Positions 22,755 through 35,800 of a DNA stretch of 64,000 bases are shown in pieces (position 1 is the first letter of the stretch; every line of letters starts with the position of its first letter). The DNA is from Dactylonectria macrodidyma (lineage: Eukaryota; Ascomycota; Sordariomycetes; Hypocreales; Nectriaceae). Location of the stretch: contig JAGMUV010000023.1 in NCBI GenBank assembly GCA_020744425.1, forward strand, positions 1,116,001 through 1,180,000, written 5' to 3'. Below the pieces are notes generated by a model that was not told where the DNA came from, did no database searches, and saw only the letters and a program-made list of their open reading frames with translations. Both the position numbers and the translations under genes were made by a program.

Positions 22755-23054
22755 TATAAGTTTTTAAATCTAATTTTAAAATAATATTATTAATTAGTAA
22801 ATTGTCTTATAATATCAATAAGTAGCTAGTCTGCTATAGTATTAAATCATTTACCTACTATTATTATTATTGCTATATTTACACTTCTTAGTGTTACATG
22901 CTCTATAACTCTCTTCTGTAAAAATTCTTCCTGACTAGCGGCTATTAGCACTAGCGTGGAAAACTTTTCAGGCCTACTAAATTTGGCTACTGCAGCAGCT
23001 AGGTACCCATCGGGTACTAACAGCGCAGTAAAGGAAGGATTGAGAGGGTTGACT
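22755..23054. other. gene-free flank of copia insertion
   Basis: 300 bp between the MITE and the copia 5' LTR. No gene recognised. It ends in TGACT, the left copy of the copia target duplication; the pre-insertion sequence continues at 42567. Confidence 0.5.
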
Positions 23055-23277
23055 TGTTAGAATAGATCGTGCGCATAGTTATGGATATGATCAGGTGACC
23101 TCGGTCAGGCGTGTGACTACTGAGGGCACGCTGAGCACAGCCTGAATAGGAAGGCGGTGAATGCTGTATATAATACTTCTGACTGCTGCAGGGTCAGCCT
23201 AGATAATAAAATGTATAATATATATATATATGGGCTCTTAATGACTAAGGTGCTATATATACTGCTTAAATCTAATA
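23055..23277 (+). repeat. 5' LTR, copia family B copy 2
   Basis: Starts TGTTAGAATAG and ends TCTAATA, a C-to-T change from the TCTAACA end of the sister LTRs. Same 223-bp length as the other two. The TGACT target duplication copy lies immediately before it. Confidence 0.9.
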
Positions 23278-23383
23278 ATTAAGAGTCTTATATATAATTA
23301 TATTTACTAGTAATTATCGCTTTAGGCAGCAGGCTATCTATAAGCGCTTAATAAGCAGTTACTAAAAGTATAATAACTATTAT

Positions 23384-24446
23384 CGCTGTTAAAACCACTG
23401 TTCGGACTTTTGTTTCTGCGCTGCCGCGTTTCTGTATCACGTGTTTGCATTGCTTGAGTTGTCTTGAGACGAAGGACTCGATTGATTGGTCGACCTAGTT
23501 ACAGATAGACTCTTATCCCTCCTCCCTTAAACCTTCCTCCGCCAAATCCTTCAACCGTTCCAGCAGGATTCCCTTAGTTTCCAACGCGTCAGTCGTTTTG
23601 CGCGTTAATGATGGCCACGTTTCTCATGACTTGCATCATCCACCCCTCGTTGATATCAGCTAGTGACTCGAGGAACGCTATTTCTTCTGGGGATATTTCA
23701 GATGCCGGCTTCGCTACTAGTCGCCTCAAGAAGTATCGTTCGTTTTTGATCCAGTTCTTAAATCGTCGGTTACCTCTAAAGAGGCGCAGTCTTAAGAATA
23801 CCTCGGTCTCGAAGATCGCTAAGGCGACTCGCTCGCTATCAGAGAGTCGCTAGGTCTTGATAGTTCTGGTTTCTTTAAGATCACATCCTGCTACTGCAGC
23901 CTTCAGCTTGTTGAGGGTTTCTATATCCCTGCTAAGCTCAGTATCTAGGTTATATATAGAGAGAGCATAGCGGCTGCCGAAACCCGAGTTGCTAGGAGCG
24001 TGGAGTGTGTTATGCTGGACGTTCATTATAGTGTTCGTTTTGGTCTCTGATGAGCTGAATTGCGATCTGGAATTGTAAAGAGCTGAATTGCGACGTGAGT
24101 ATGAGTTGGAACTGCGACGAGCTTGGAATGCGACGAATGCAGAGCCCTCACGGGGCTTTTATCGTATGACGATTTTGCCTTCTGACATCTAGCTTTTCCA
24201 TCTAGCTTTTCTATCTAGCTTTTCTATCTAGCTTTCCAGCTGCTTGACGCATCTCGAAGGGTTGATTGGGATAGCAAGGCTTGTACCCTGATGCAGTAGA
24301 AACTCTAGTCATTCTGAGTTGCTGTTGCCTTAGGCTTGGGTTTTAGGCCCTCACACTATTATTCACTATTGGTTGTTTTTTTTTTTTTTTACTGTTTAAC
24401 CTCTGGCCCCTCTCTGAGTGTGCGCTGCCAAAGGACTATAACCTTA
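23384..24446 (-). mobile_element. 1.06-kb insertion of unknown type, 14-bp direct repeat
   Basis: The copia sequence ATAATAACTATTAT is present on both sides (23370-23383 and 24447-24460), so 23384-24446 is an insertion with a 14-bp target duplication. It is far less AT-rich than its surroundings, so it is younger or escaped RIP. It has no obvious inverted ends and no reverse transcriptase. A T-run (about 24369-24385) lies near its right end. Four to five copies of a short word (CTAGCTTTTC-like) lie at about 24189-24236. A related stretch of about 45 bp occurs near 56550. The long duplication suggests a retroposon or an unusual DNA element. Strand is given by its only ORF. Confidence 0.65.
23589..24026 (-). 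pseudogene. unknown 145-codon ORF with one in-frame TAG
   Basis: Minus-strand frame from ATG at 24026 (MNVQHNTLHAPSNSGFGS) to TGA at 23589. A single TAG interrupts it after KETRTIKT; the context (TAG CGA) suggests former CAG. After the stop it continues LSDSERVALAIFETEVFLRL, then WIKNERYFLRRLV and SPEEIAFLESLADINEGWMM. The product would be a soluble, charged, probably alpha-helical protein with no recognised domain, Cys pairs or membrane segment. It is the only coding capacity of the 1.06-kb insertion and may be an accessory protein of that element. Confidence 0.5.
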
Positions 24447-26867
24447 ATAATAACTATTATAAGTACTAAGCTAGTTATAGACGAAGATTGGATTATATAG
24501 TTTAAGACTCTAAAGACTATAGCTATGAATAAAGACCTCTAGGACTATTTTAATCCTAAGAAGAAGAATAAACCAGAGCTAATCTTAAAGGCTTTAATTT
24601 TACTAAATATTATTTAATTTAAGAAGAAGCTAGTATTAATTACTTATATAAGGCTTACTGAATTATTAGTAGCCTTTAGTAATTATACTAAGACTATTAT
24701 AATAGTGACTAATAATAAAGACCCTACTCTTAGTAAAGAAGATAATATAATACTAAAAGCTTAAAATATTAGTAAATTACTTAAGAAGGGTCTTTAAGTA
24801 TATAATGCCTTATAGACTAACTATAAATACTATAATAAGTATTATAAGGAATTCCAGACTAGAATAAAGAATGTAAGAAACTGGGTCCTTAAGATACTTA
24901 ATAAACCACTCTCTTAATACTACTGTAAGCTAGAGACTAGTCTGCTTAAATGGATTTAGTCAATCTATAATGAGTTTGCTTTAATAACTGAACTATAGAA
25001 GCAGAGGGCTTACTAAATATATTATAAGATCCTAAGAGAACTACCTTAAGGAAAGATTAAGACTAATACTACTATAGCTAACTAGCTTAAGAGATAGCAG
25101 AATGCTATTAATAAAGCTTAGGATGTTAGCTTTTAAAAGGCAATAGAACCTAATTAATAGCTTAGAGATCTTATAATAGCTCTTTAATTAATACACCTAT
25201 AAGCTTAGACTAATATATATAGTATTATATAGATAGATTAAGTTTAAGCAGGCACTTTAATAGTTAGTCTAGTTATAGTAAATATTTACTAAGAGATTAT
25301 TAAATAGCCAGAGACTCTATAGTAAGGAAGAGTGAGTTAGGGAGCCTTTTATAGTAGAGAAGGCATATAAGAAGAAGCTAATAGCTTAGTGAGTGTTTAA
25401 TAAATAACTATTAGGAAGAGATAGTATTAGAGTATTAGATCAAATAATAAAGCTAAGTGCTTAGTATACTATTAACTCTATCTACTTTTATATTACTTTT
25501 ATACCTTTCTAGAAAATAGACCTAACTAGTTTAAACTGCGGCCTTATATAATTAAAAGGTTTAATAAGTAGTTAGAAGAGAATGAAGATAACTTAGTTAG
25601 ATAGATTAAAAAGATTAAGCTAGAGAAATCAGTCTAATTATAATCAGTTAGTGCTTATATAGTAAATATAGCCCTAATTATTAGTAATTATATAATAAAT
25701 GCTAAACTAATAGCTAATATTTACTATATATTATAAAACTATATTCTTTTAGATTTAAGAATAACTCTATATATCTTTTAAAATATAAACTAAATAAAGA
25801 ACCTATAAGTAGCCTTACTAGGAGATTTCTTTTAGTTAGGAATTACTTAAGTATTAATTAATAGCTATAGAGAAGTAACTATTACTTTAATAAATACTAA
25901 TAGCTTACTAAGAAGGCTTACTCTTTATAATATTACTCTATATAAATCCCTTATTATAAACCTCGTCTTATTCTTAAAGCTAAGATAATAAGGCCTTTAG
26001 TAAGATACTAGACTAAGTAATAACTATCTATAGAGATTAAATAAGTCTTTCTTAAATACTATTAATAAGAAGTAAGAGTAATAAGTCTTAGAATAGAAAG
26101 ATAGAGCAGTAGATTTATTAAATGATTAGAGAAGGGTTATAAAGCATATAGTAGTAATAATAGCTAATATACTATAAAAGAAGTCTCGCTTTATATTATA
26201 GACTCTTAGAAAGCTAATACTAGAAGATATAATGACTTAGTACTAAAGACTCGGATATCTAAGCTCAGACTCCTTATATTACCTTATAATAGCTATAAGA
26301 GGCGTTAGGCTAAAGATAGAAGAGCCTGAAGGCCTTTAATAAATAATAACTGTTAATTGTAATATATGTAGTATAGTGAAGGCTTATTAAGCGGTTTGTA
26401 AAGCTCCTTAAGAAGCAATAGCGCAAGTAAAACTAAGAGAATAAATAGCCTTAGATTTCTATTTAATAACCCTAGGCTATATAGGCTATATATTTATATA
26501 GATCTTTATAGACTGAGTAATAGGGTATTCCTAGGATTATTATACTAATAATCGCTTAATGCTTGCTATTTATATAGTAATTATTCACTTTCTTAGGATA
26601 TTAGAAGTATAATACTCTATTAAGATTAAAGTATTTAAATATAATAATAAAATAATAGAAATATATCTATAAATCGCTAAATTGCTAACTACTTAAAGAA
26701 TATATACTAAGCCCTTAGCCTTAAATACTTAAGTATAAAACGGAGGGGTAGAATGCATTACTATAATTATTATATTAAAAAGCTATATAATGCATATAGG
26801 AACTAAGTTATTAGAATACTTATAGCTAGAATCGATTAAAGCTATTACTTACTTCTATAACTATATA

Positions 26868-28727
26868 ATGTACTTAATAAGCGAGTGTAATAAACAAGCG
26901 AGTGTAACACTTTTCTTAACCTTTAAAATTAAAACTTTAATAAAAATATAATAAACTATTCAATTAATTAAAACTAATTACTATCCTTATCTCCAGAGGT
27001 CTTAATTACAGCCTGACAGGTCCTTACATTATAACCAGCCTTTCTATAAGTTCTATAGTGCCTTTCCTTCTGCATCACTAACCTCCCTTGACCACTACTT
27101 CTCGACGATTTAGCTGCTATTTATGCATTAATATCTCTCTGATCTATCTCACCCCTTCCCTTATTTACAGTCATCTTCCCTCCTTAATGTAAGCGGGTTC
27201 TTTTTGCTCTGCGCTGCTTACTAAGAGTCTTATTTGCCTATCGAAGGATCTGATTCTCAGACTTTAATAATACTATTTAATGCATTATTGCCTTTATTCC
27301 TTTAGAAAATAACTTAAGCGCCTTAAGAATAGATACTAGAGAGTTACTCTAATGCCTTCTTACTTATCTTTTAAAGTATTCAGACTATGAACTAGCCTTA
27401 AGCACTATCTTTAGAGTCTTTAAGACCTAAGGGTTAGAAAAGCTGACCTTCTCTATAGCTAGTATTAGAGTCTATAGCTATATATTAAGCTTTAATATAA
27501 TATATTCTGGGTTTAAGGGAATAAGTCCAGCCCTTTAAAAACCTCCTTTAATATTATTTCTTATTATAGTAGCTATATAAGCAGTATAGAAGGCTAGGAA
27601 GAACTCAGTCTTTATAATATAAGTTATAAAGCATCTAATTAATTACTTAATTTCTTAACTATAGGCTGTTTTAAGTAGCTTAAAGCACTTAATATTAAGA
27701 AGCTAGAGCAGATGAGATAAATAAAGCAATATATAAAGTATAATAATATTATTCTCTTTATAATATTTCTTAAAGTTAATAGAGTAGTGACTTTCGTACT
27801 TATTAAAGATCAGAAGATAATAGTAACTAATTAATTGATTCTTTATATACTAGTTAAAGTGCTTAAGCCACTCAAGACCTGTCTTATTATCAGTCTAGCC
27901 ATTTTAAGTTATTACAATAGCCCAATTGCCTAAGAGGTTGCTTTTCTAGTACTAGCTAGTAAGGTAATATTAGTCCGTAATTATAATAAATAGCTAGATC
28001 GCCTAGCCTTCTATATTAATTGCCTAAATGACTGTAACCTATTCCTAGTTTCCAGACTAGACTGATTTCAGGTTTTTACGCCTATCTATACTTATAATAA
28101 CTATTCTACTTACGATTATGCCTATTATAAAGCCAGTCTTATTAAAGTTATAGATATTAGCTAGGTCAATACTATATTTTACGATTATATTCTTTATAAG
28201 CTAGAACTAATCGCGAATAATAGTTAGATCTTTATATTTAGCCTTCTAATAGTTATATTTATGAAAAAAACGTATCTTAAGGTCTGGTTATTGCCTAATG
28301 AAATTAGAAGCCTAGCATTTACTAATAAGTAATGCATTGCAGTTAGCGAGCAGTCAGTTAGCCATTTCTTTAATACTATGCAGTCACAGAGGAAATCCTT
28401 ATGAATCTAGGTCGAGGATGAACTGGATAATAATCTGCTCCTCTAGATCGGATAGCTTGCGTAAGTTAGGGATAGTATTGCGTTAAGATTGAATGCCCTT
28501 CTGTTAGTAATATAAGGTCTAAAAATGGACTTAGTAGATGCTTATAGCGCGTTAGGGACTTAATTTTGGGTCATTTTGAAGGGCTTGAAGAGCAAGAAGT
28601 ATAGAAGCCTCATTATTAAATTGAGATATGTTTAGTAGTTAAGAATCAATTGATTAAATAGAAGAAAGAGTGATTGAGAGATTTTTATTATACTCGCTTG
28701 TTTATTACACTCGCTTATTAAGTATGT
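26868..28727 (-). mobile_element. pogo-type (Tc1/mariner) DNA transposon, copy 1
   Basis: 1,860 bp flanked by TA duplications (26866-26867 and 28728-28729). Terminal inverted repeats: ATGTACTTAATAAGCGAGTG on the left and ACATACTTAATAAGCGAGTG when the right end is read on the minus strand; a second AAGCGAGTG copy follows in each end. Comparison with the empty site in copia copy 1 (4815-4835) confirms TA insertion. The minus strand carries a transposase frame collinear with copy 2 at 30987 and broken by many stops. Strong RIP-like decay. Confidence 0.88.
26990..28630 (-). pseudogene. pogo-type transposase remnant (copy 1)
   Basis: Minus-strand transposase remnant with the same layout as copy 2: N-terminal DNA-binding region near 28600, DDE region about 28200-27650 and C-terminal zinc-knuckle-like region near 27020-27060. 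Stops occur throughout. Identity is inferred from collinearity with the better preserved copy at 31108-32750 and from the shared terminal repeats. Confidence 0.75.
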
Positions 28728-30268
28728 TACCTTTAATTTATAGAAATAGAAAGACTTTATATAAGTTATTCTATTACTAATTCTATATAATTATAAAGAA
28801 ACTGACTTTAAAAGCAGGCTCTAAGGGCATGGATTGGTTTTTTAATAAGCTATATATTAAGTAATTCATTTAGAATCTAGAACCCCTTATATAAGGAAGT
28901 TTTTATAATAAGAGATATCTTATTTAATAAGCAGTATTTATTTAATAGATAGATAGAGAGTCTTTAAGATAATTTAAGATAATAAAACCTTAAAGCTATT
29001 TAATAATATATTAAAGAACTTATAGTAATATAAGTATAAGCTAAGTAATAGCTATTATAATTACTTAATAAAGAAGTAGATAAAGTAATAAAAGAAGATA
29101 ATAATGACCTATTTAGAGAATACTTACTAAGTAATTATAAGGCTATTAGTAGAGTGCCTGAATCTAAAGGGGCATATAAATATATTATAACTAAGTTTAA
29201 ACCTCTTCTAATACCTCTTCTATTACTACTAGCTGCGTTTTTCTATACTTTAGCCTCTAGGCTAAGTATAAAGAGGCATAGGAAAGCGGCTGACTAAGGG
29301 TTAAAAGCAGGTATGCAATATGCTCTAAAGATAGAAAGCTCTGCATACTAACTCTTAAGCAGATAAAGGGAGTCTCAGAAGGTCTAATAAGGCCCTGCTA
29401 ACAGACTAGTGAAGTAGCGTGAGTTATTTAAGGCTGCATTCCTAGCTAGGAGGCTCTAGTCGCCTAAGTATTATACAGGTAACTGCAGAGTGTTTAGTAA
29501 AGGTCTAGCCAGCTTTAGGCAAGCATTTAGTAGGGGAAGATAAGTCTGCTCTTAGATTACAAAGGATGTAAGTATGTAAAAGCCTTTAAGATTAGAGAGC
29601 CCTATATTAGTAGTAGTATAAAAGCTTCTATAGATAGAGAGCTCTATATTTAGAGAGGAAAGGTTACTATATATTAGTATACTTTAGTACTTATTATAAA
29701 CCCTTCTTAGCTTATATATAATAATAGTAAGTTATCCTTACTAGAATGCTCTTTTTAAAGTAGAAAAAATATATTTATAAAGTTATATAGATTCTTAATT
29801 ATAGATTAAAGTTATAAAAGCCTTAGTAAATAGTTAATAAATGCTTAGCTATTACTAAGTTTATATTTATAAACTTAATAAGTAATGTATATAATAAGCT
29901 TATGTTATAGACAAGTATGTGTTACACTTGGATTTTCACTTTAAATCGCGATTTTAAAGAAATTGCTAAAAATCGAAACTAAGCCTAAAAAAGCTAAAAA
30001 TCAGAATTAAGGTTAATTAAATATGAAATAATATAAAGGAATTTTACTATATTTTATTTATTTTTATTTATAAAGCTGTTAAGAAAAAGCATATTTATAC
30101 TGTTTTTCTTATATTTTAAAGGCTTAATAAATTAGCTAAAAGTTTATAAAAATTACTCTCTTATGACTTTTTTTCTAAAGAATCTAATATTAATTTTCTA
30201 GAAATCTAATAATTAAATATCCTGTTTTAAAAAATCTAAAATTTACACTTTTAGCTGTACAGTATAGG

Positions 30269-30656
30269 TGTGATATCACGGCCCAGTCTGCGCAGACCAC
30301 GTGACGTTAACTAGAGCATACCCACTCTGCCAATTTCTAACCAATCCCGTTAGATCACGATTCTAAACTATAATCCTAGTAATAGATCATAATCTTTAAC
30401 TATAATCCTAAGGAATAGATTATAATCCTAAACTATAATCTATTAGGATTATCTTAGTATATAAGTATATTTATTTAGTACTTTTATAGAGATAGCCTTA
30501 CTAGTTATTAATATACTTAATTATATTAAATCTACTATTCTACTATTACTAGACTATAATCTATATTACTTATTATAATGTCCTTAATCTACTTAATTAT
30601 AAATACTATATACTTTAAACTTACCTTAGAGCCTTAGTATAAGCCTAATTATTATA
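30269..30656 (+). repeat. 5' LTR of gypsy element
   Basis: Starts TGTGATATCACGGCCC and ends near TAATTATTATA. Aligns without length change to the 3' LTR. It shares layout with the G/C-richer solo LTR at 48522-48882 (for example AGATAGC..CAGCTATTAATA-like and GTTATATT.AATCTACTATTC-like stretches). Confidence 0.8.
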
Positions 30657-30986
30657 TATTAATAGCTCTTATTTAGTATATTACTATATTAACCTAAGTA
30701 ATACTTTATATTATTAGTATATTTAGAATAAACTGAACTCTTATTACTCTAAGCAGTATGCCTATACTCTTAGTATATATAACCCCGCTAAGTAATGCTA
30801 AAATAGTAATAAAGGTCTAGTAACTTTACGCCCTTATTTAAACTCTATAGTAATAAGTATAGAATTAACTAGCTATAGCACCCGCTATAACTATAAATAA
30901 TAACTATAATCTAGGAGAAATGATTAAACTATTAAAGCCTAAACTATTTAATAGTTTGCTAAGCGATATAATTCTATTTATTACTA

Positions 30987-32846
30987 ACGTATGTGATAAG
31001 CGAGTGTCCTGGATAAGCGAGTGTCCCATAAATTCTAACCTTTAAGACAGGATCGAAGATAAAAACATAATAATGCATTCAATCAATCTAGTTTAATCGC
31101 TATACTCTTATTTAGACGTCTTAATAATAACCTCACAGGTTCTCGCATTATGACCGGTCTTTCCGCACGTTCTATAGCGCCTTTCCCTCGGTTGCGCTAA
31201 CCCTCCTCGGCCACTACTTCTCGACAATTCGGCCTCTATCTGCGTATTAATATCCATCTGATCAATCGCTTCCCTCCCCTTATCTAAAGTCATCTTCCCT
31301 CTATTCTGCAGGCGGGTTCTTTTTGCTTTGCACTGCTTACTAAGGGCCTCATTTGACTATCAAAGGATCTGCATCTCAGACTTTAATAATGCCATCTTAT
31401 GCATTATTGCCTTCATTCCCTTAGTCAATGACTTAACAGCCTTAAGAATAGATGCCGGAGAGCTACTCTAATGCCTCCTAATTCGTCTTTTAAGGTATTC
31501 AGACTGAGAGCTAGCTTTAAGAACTGTCTTAGGGGTCTTTAAGACCCAAGGGTCCGGGAGGCTGGCCTCCTCTTCGATAGGCATTAGAGTCTGTAGCTAT
31601 ATATTAAGCTTTAATATAACACTTTCTAGGTCTAAAGGAATAAGTCCGGCTCCTCTAAAACCTCCCTTAATATTGCTTTTTATTATAGTGGCCTAATAAG
31701 CAGCGTAAAAGGCTAGGAAGAACTCGGTCTTTAAAACGTAAGTTATAGAGCATTTAATTAACTGCTTAATTTCTTAACTATAGGCTTTCTTAAGTGGCCT
31801 AAAGCACCTAATATTAAGAGGCTGAATTAGATGAGATGAGTGAGGCAGTATATAAAGCGTAATAATATAATTATCTTTATAATATTTCTTAAAGTTAACT
31901 AAGTAATGACTTTCATACTTATTGAGGATCAGAAGATGATAGTAATTAGTTAAGCGGGCCTTTGTATACTGATCAAAGTGCTTTAGCTACTTAAGACTTA
32001 TCTTATTATTAGTCTAGCCATTTTGAGTTATAGCGATAGCCTAATCGCTCAGGAGGTTGCTTTCTTAGTACTAGTTGGCGAGGTGATATTAGCTTATAAT
32101 TACGATAAACGGCTGGATTGCCTAGCCTTCTGCATTAATTGCCTGAATGATTGTAACCCATTCTCGGTTTCTAGGCTGGACTGATTTTAGGTTTCTACGC
32201 CTTTTTACGCTTATAATAACCATTCTGCTTATAATAAGGCCTATTATAAAGCCAGTCTTATTAAAGTTATAAATATTAGCAAGGTCGATACTATATTTCG
32301 CGATTATATTCTCTACGAGCTTAAACCAGTTATAAATAATGGCTGGATCTTCGTATTTGGCCTTCTAATAGTCGTATTTATGAAAAAAACGCGTCTTAAG
32401 CTCTTAGTGTCGCCTGATGAAGTTAAAAGCCCAGCGCTTGCTAATAGGTAATGCGTTGCAGTTAGCGAGCAGTCAGTTAGCCATTTTTTTAATACTACGT
32501 AGTCGCGGGGGAAACCCTTGTGAATCCAGGTCGAGAATGAACTGAATAATGATCTATTCCTTTAGATCAGATAGCTTGCGTGATTTAGTGATGGTATTGC
32601 GTTAAGAAAGAATGCCCTTCTGTTGGCGACCAAGCTTTTTTTTACAGACTTAGTAGATTGATGCAGCGCGTTGAATGCTTAGTTTTGGGTCATTTTGAAG
32701 GGCTTGAAGAGTAAGAAGGATATTTGCCTCTTTATTTAATTAAGACATCTTGGATGGTTGAGATATTAATGATCGGATGAAAAGTGAAGAGGTTGAAGGA
32801 TTTATGGGACACTCGCTTATCCGGGACACTCGCTTATTACATACGT
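30987..32846 (-). mobile_element. pogo-type DNA transposon, copy 2
   Basis: 1,860 bp, exactly the length of copy 1, flanked by TA (30985-30986 and 32847-32848). Inverted ends: ACGTATGTGATAAGCGAGTG on the left and ACGTATGTAATAAGCGAGTG on the right, with the inner repeat GATAAGCGAGTGTCCCATAA in both. It lies inside the gypsy element between the 5' LTR and gag. It is better preserved than copy 1 and contains one uninterrupted C-terminal transposase piece. Confidence 0.9.
31108..32750 (-). pseudogene. pogo-type DDE transposase, RIP-inactivated
   Basis: One minus-strand frame runs from about 32750 (MSQLNKEANILLTLQALQ) to TAG at 31108, with roughly a dozen stops. Motifs: LQALQNDPKLSIQRAASIY (N-terminal helix-turn-helix), RKLSDLKE (second DNA-binding half), and a DDE_1 core with IYNFNKTGF, LLILNKYESH and HSSHLIQPLNIRCF. 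The three Asn in these motifs stand where catalytic Asp is expected. The last 61 residues (31293-31108) are intact and end in RYRTCGKTGHNARTC, a zinc-knuckle tail known from Fot/pogo-like transposases. The enzyme would cut and paste the element at TA sites; this copy cannot. Confidence 0.85.
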
Positions 32847-32879
32847 TAGAATAAAAGGATACTTTTAATTCTTCTTATA

Positions 32880-35800
32880 ATATCTTGTATTAGGCGAAGT
32901 ATGCTTATTATTTATAAATAACCTAATGACTAGGAATGCTAAGAATTGGTTTAAACTGATTATAAGGGACTTCTTAAATAATAATAAAGCTAGCTAAGAC
33001 TAGGATACTATTAATATTTTTATAGATTAGGAAAATTTTAAAAAAGTACTTAAAGATACCTTTAGTATAGTTAATAAAGAAAGGCAGGCAGTAATTAAGA
33101 TCTATAAGATCAAATAAATCCAATCTACTATTACTTATATTATTATATTCTAATAAATAACTTCTAAATTAGAATAGGATAATAATATACTTATAGAAAT
33201 CTTTTATTAAGGACTTAAAGAAGAAGTTAAGGATAAGCTATATAAAGCTAACTGACTTAATATACTTACTAAGTATATTACTATAACTATTAAGATTAAT
33301 AAATAATAGTATAAAAGACGAAAGAAGAAGGCTAAGAACTAATAAAGCGGATAAAGTAATAACTATAACCTATATTACTTAAAGAACTAAAATAACTAGA
33401 AAAATAAGAACTGGGTTAATACTTCCTATAGAACTTAAGCCAGACCTATAGAATTTAGAGCAGCCTAATAAGACTATTCTAAAGTTAAATACTAGAATTA
33501 TAATAAGATAGGATATTTTAAAAATAAATACTAAAGCCTTAAGATAAATTAGAAATATAAGCCTATATTAAAAAGTAAGAACCTTTAATTTACTAACTAC
33601 TAGTATCTATCTAAGACCCTTATTATAACTAGGAGCAGCTACTATAGTATATTCAGTAAAGCTAGAGAAGATATAATTAACTCTAAGTCTAAGCCTAAGA
33701 TTATTAAATAATAAGATAAAATCGAAGTTAGAAGAAAAGCCTGCTAAAGCGAATAAGTATAACGATTAGTAAAGGAAATACTAGAAGAAAAGCAAGTACG
33801 CTTAGTATATAAAGGCAAAAGTGCCTAAAGATACTATACTAAACACAAAGCAGCTAGGGAAGCTAATAAGCAGTAAGACCCTATCTTAGAAGGCTGACCC
33901 CTAAAAAATACTGTAAGTAGAAAAATCCTTACTATAGTTAAGAAAGGCAATAAATGTATATAATTCATATCTATTCTAGAAGATAGCGAATCCTACTAAT
34001 ATAAGGTTAAGGAAGAAATTCCTAATAGATAGCTAAACTAGGTTAAGGTAGACTATAGCTAGGTAAGAAACGCGTTTAACACAACCTTTTAACTACTTAA
34101 GACCTAAGCTATATAAATAAATAATAACTATAATTATTAATAAGTTAGGTATACTAAGAATGAGTGTTTAGTATTGTTTTCTAAGAAAGGTAAATAGATC
34201 TAGAATAAGCTCTATAATAATAAAAAACCTAAGTAAGGTAGCAAATAATAAAACACTAGTACTAATAAGTACTATGAACCTTTATAAAATAGGACTACAA
34301 AAGGCAGATAATGCCTAAAGACCTATCGCTTTTTAAATGAACTTAGTTAAGAACTAGAGCCTATCCTTATACTTATAAATAAATACTCAGATAGTAATAA
34401 TAATAAACAGACAGACCCCTATTATGAGAAATATAGGGAATCCCTAATAGAAGCAAAGGAATAGTAGAATATAGTAAAAATCGACTTATAAGGAATCTAT
34501 ATATAGTTAAATAACGAAGATTAATATTAGTAGATAGTTAGAAAAAGATAAGAACCTTAAGCTAAAGAAGACCTCTATATTTATACTAGATTAAGACTTA
34601 AAGCATAAAGTAATAAAGAAATACCTTAAGGAGAGTTCTTAGATGACTCTTATATTAGAATGAATAACTCTTAATACTATAAACTTATATAGATTTTATA
34701 CTATAATCTATATTATAAGAAGCATATTTATAATAAATAGAAGAATAATTACTTCTTTATATAACTAAAAGATTACCTAGTATTTATACTATACCTTTAT
34801 AATAAAATCAAGGGCTACTAAATGAGGAGTTTTAAACCTATTAATAGAATTGTAATCTTAGAATATTCTAATAAGTTTTTCCTCTTAGAATATATTAAAA
34901 GACTAATGAATCTAATATAGTATAATAAAGAAGACTGCTTAATTTATACTTAAGCTAAGATTAACTTATAGTATATATAATAAAATAAATAGAAAGACCT
35001 AATAGCTAACTATACTAAGTAAATATAAGTACTATAAATAAAAAATAATAAATACTATTTATAGAAGAGCGATAGGCAAGTAATAATATAATAAGAAAAT
35101 CACTTCTATTAAAAGCTCTATATATAGTATAGATAGTAATAAAACGAAAGACACTTAAGCTAAAAGTGCGAATTAATAGTATATAACTTACTATATTAAT
35201 AAATAGCAGAGCTAAAGTAGATTATATTAATCTGAAGGTAATTAATAAGCTAAAGCTATTATAAAAGTATAAGAAGGAAGCTTACATATTATATAACCTT
35301 AAAAGCAATATTTTTAATTATAAAGATAGATAGATTACTAAAGAACTTAATTACTTAAAGGTTTTTATTAATAGAAAGAACTAAAGCATTATCCTTAATA
35401 TTATTCTAATAAAATATTATAATATTATACTTAGGTATCTATAACTAAGAAAATATAATCTATATATTAACTAGAGAACTAGCTAAGTACTAGTTAATAA
35501 TAATAATATACTCTATAGTAATAATAAAAATAACTTAGAAAAAGGAGAATCTTTAATCTTAATCCCTAAAGATAGTAAGAGTAAGACTTTATATAAGGAA
35601 ATGATAGATACTTTATTACTCTTAATAAGAATATAATATAAGCATTAGAAAAGTAAGAAAAATATACTCTAAAGAATGATTAAATGCCTTTAATAATAGT
35701 TTAAAGAAATAAATAAAGACTTTAAGAAATAGAAAAGAGAATAATAAGGAAATCCTAAAGATAATAGGCTTAAAAACGTACTAGTATAGTACTATATCTA

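Noticed and set aside
24360..24392. T-run as the poly-A tail of a LINE
   Set aside because: The run is about 60 bp inside the insertion rather than at its border with the duplicated target, so it does not mark a retroposon end.
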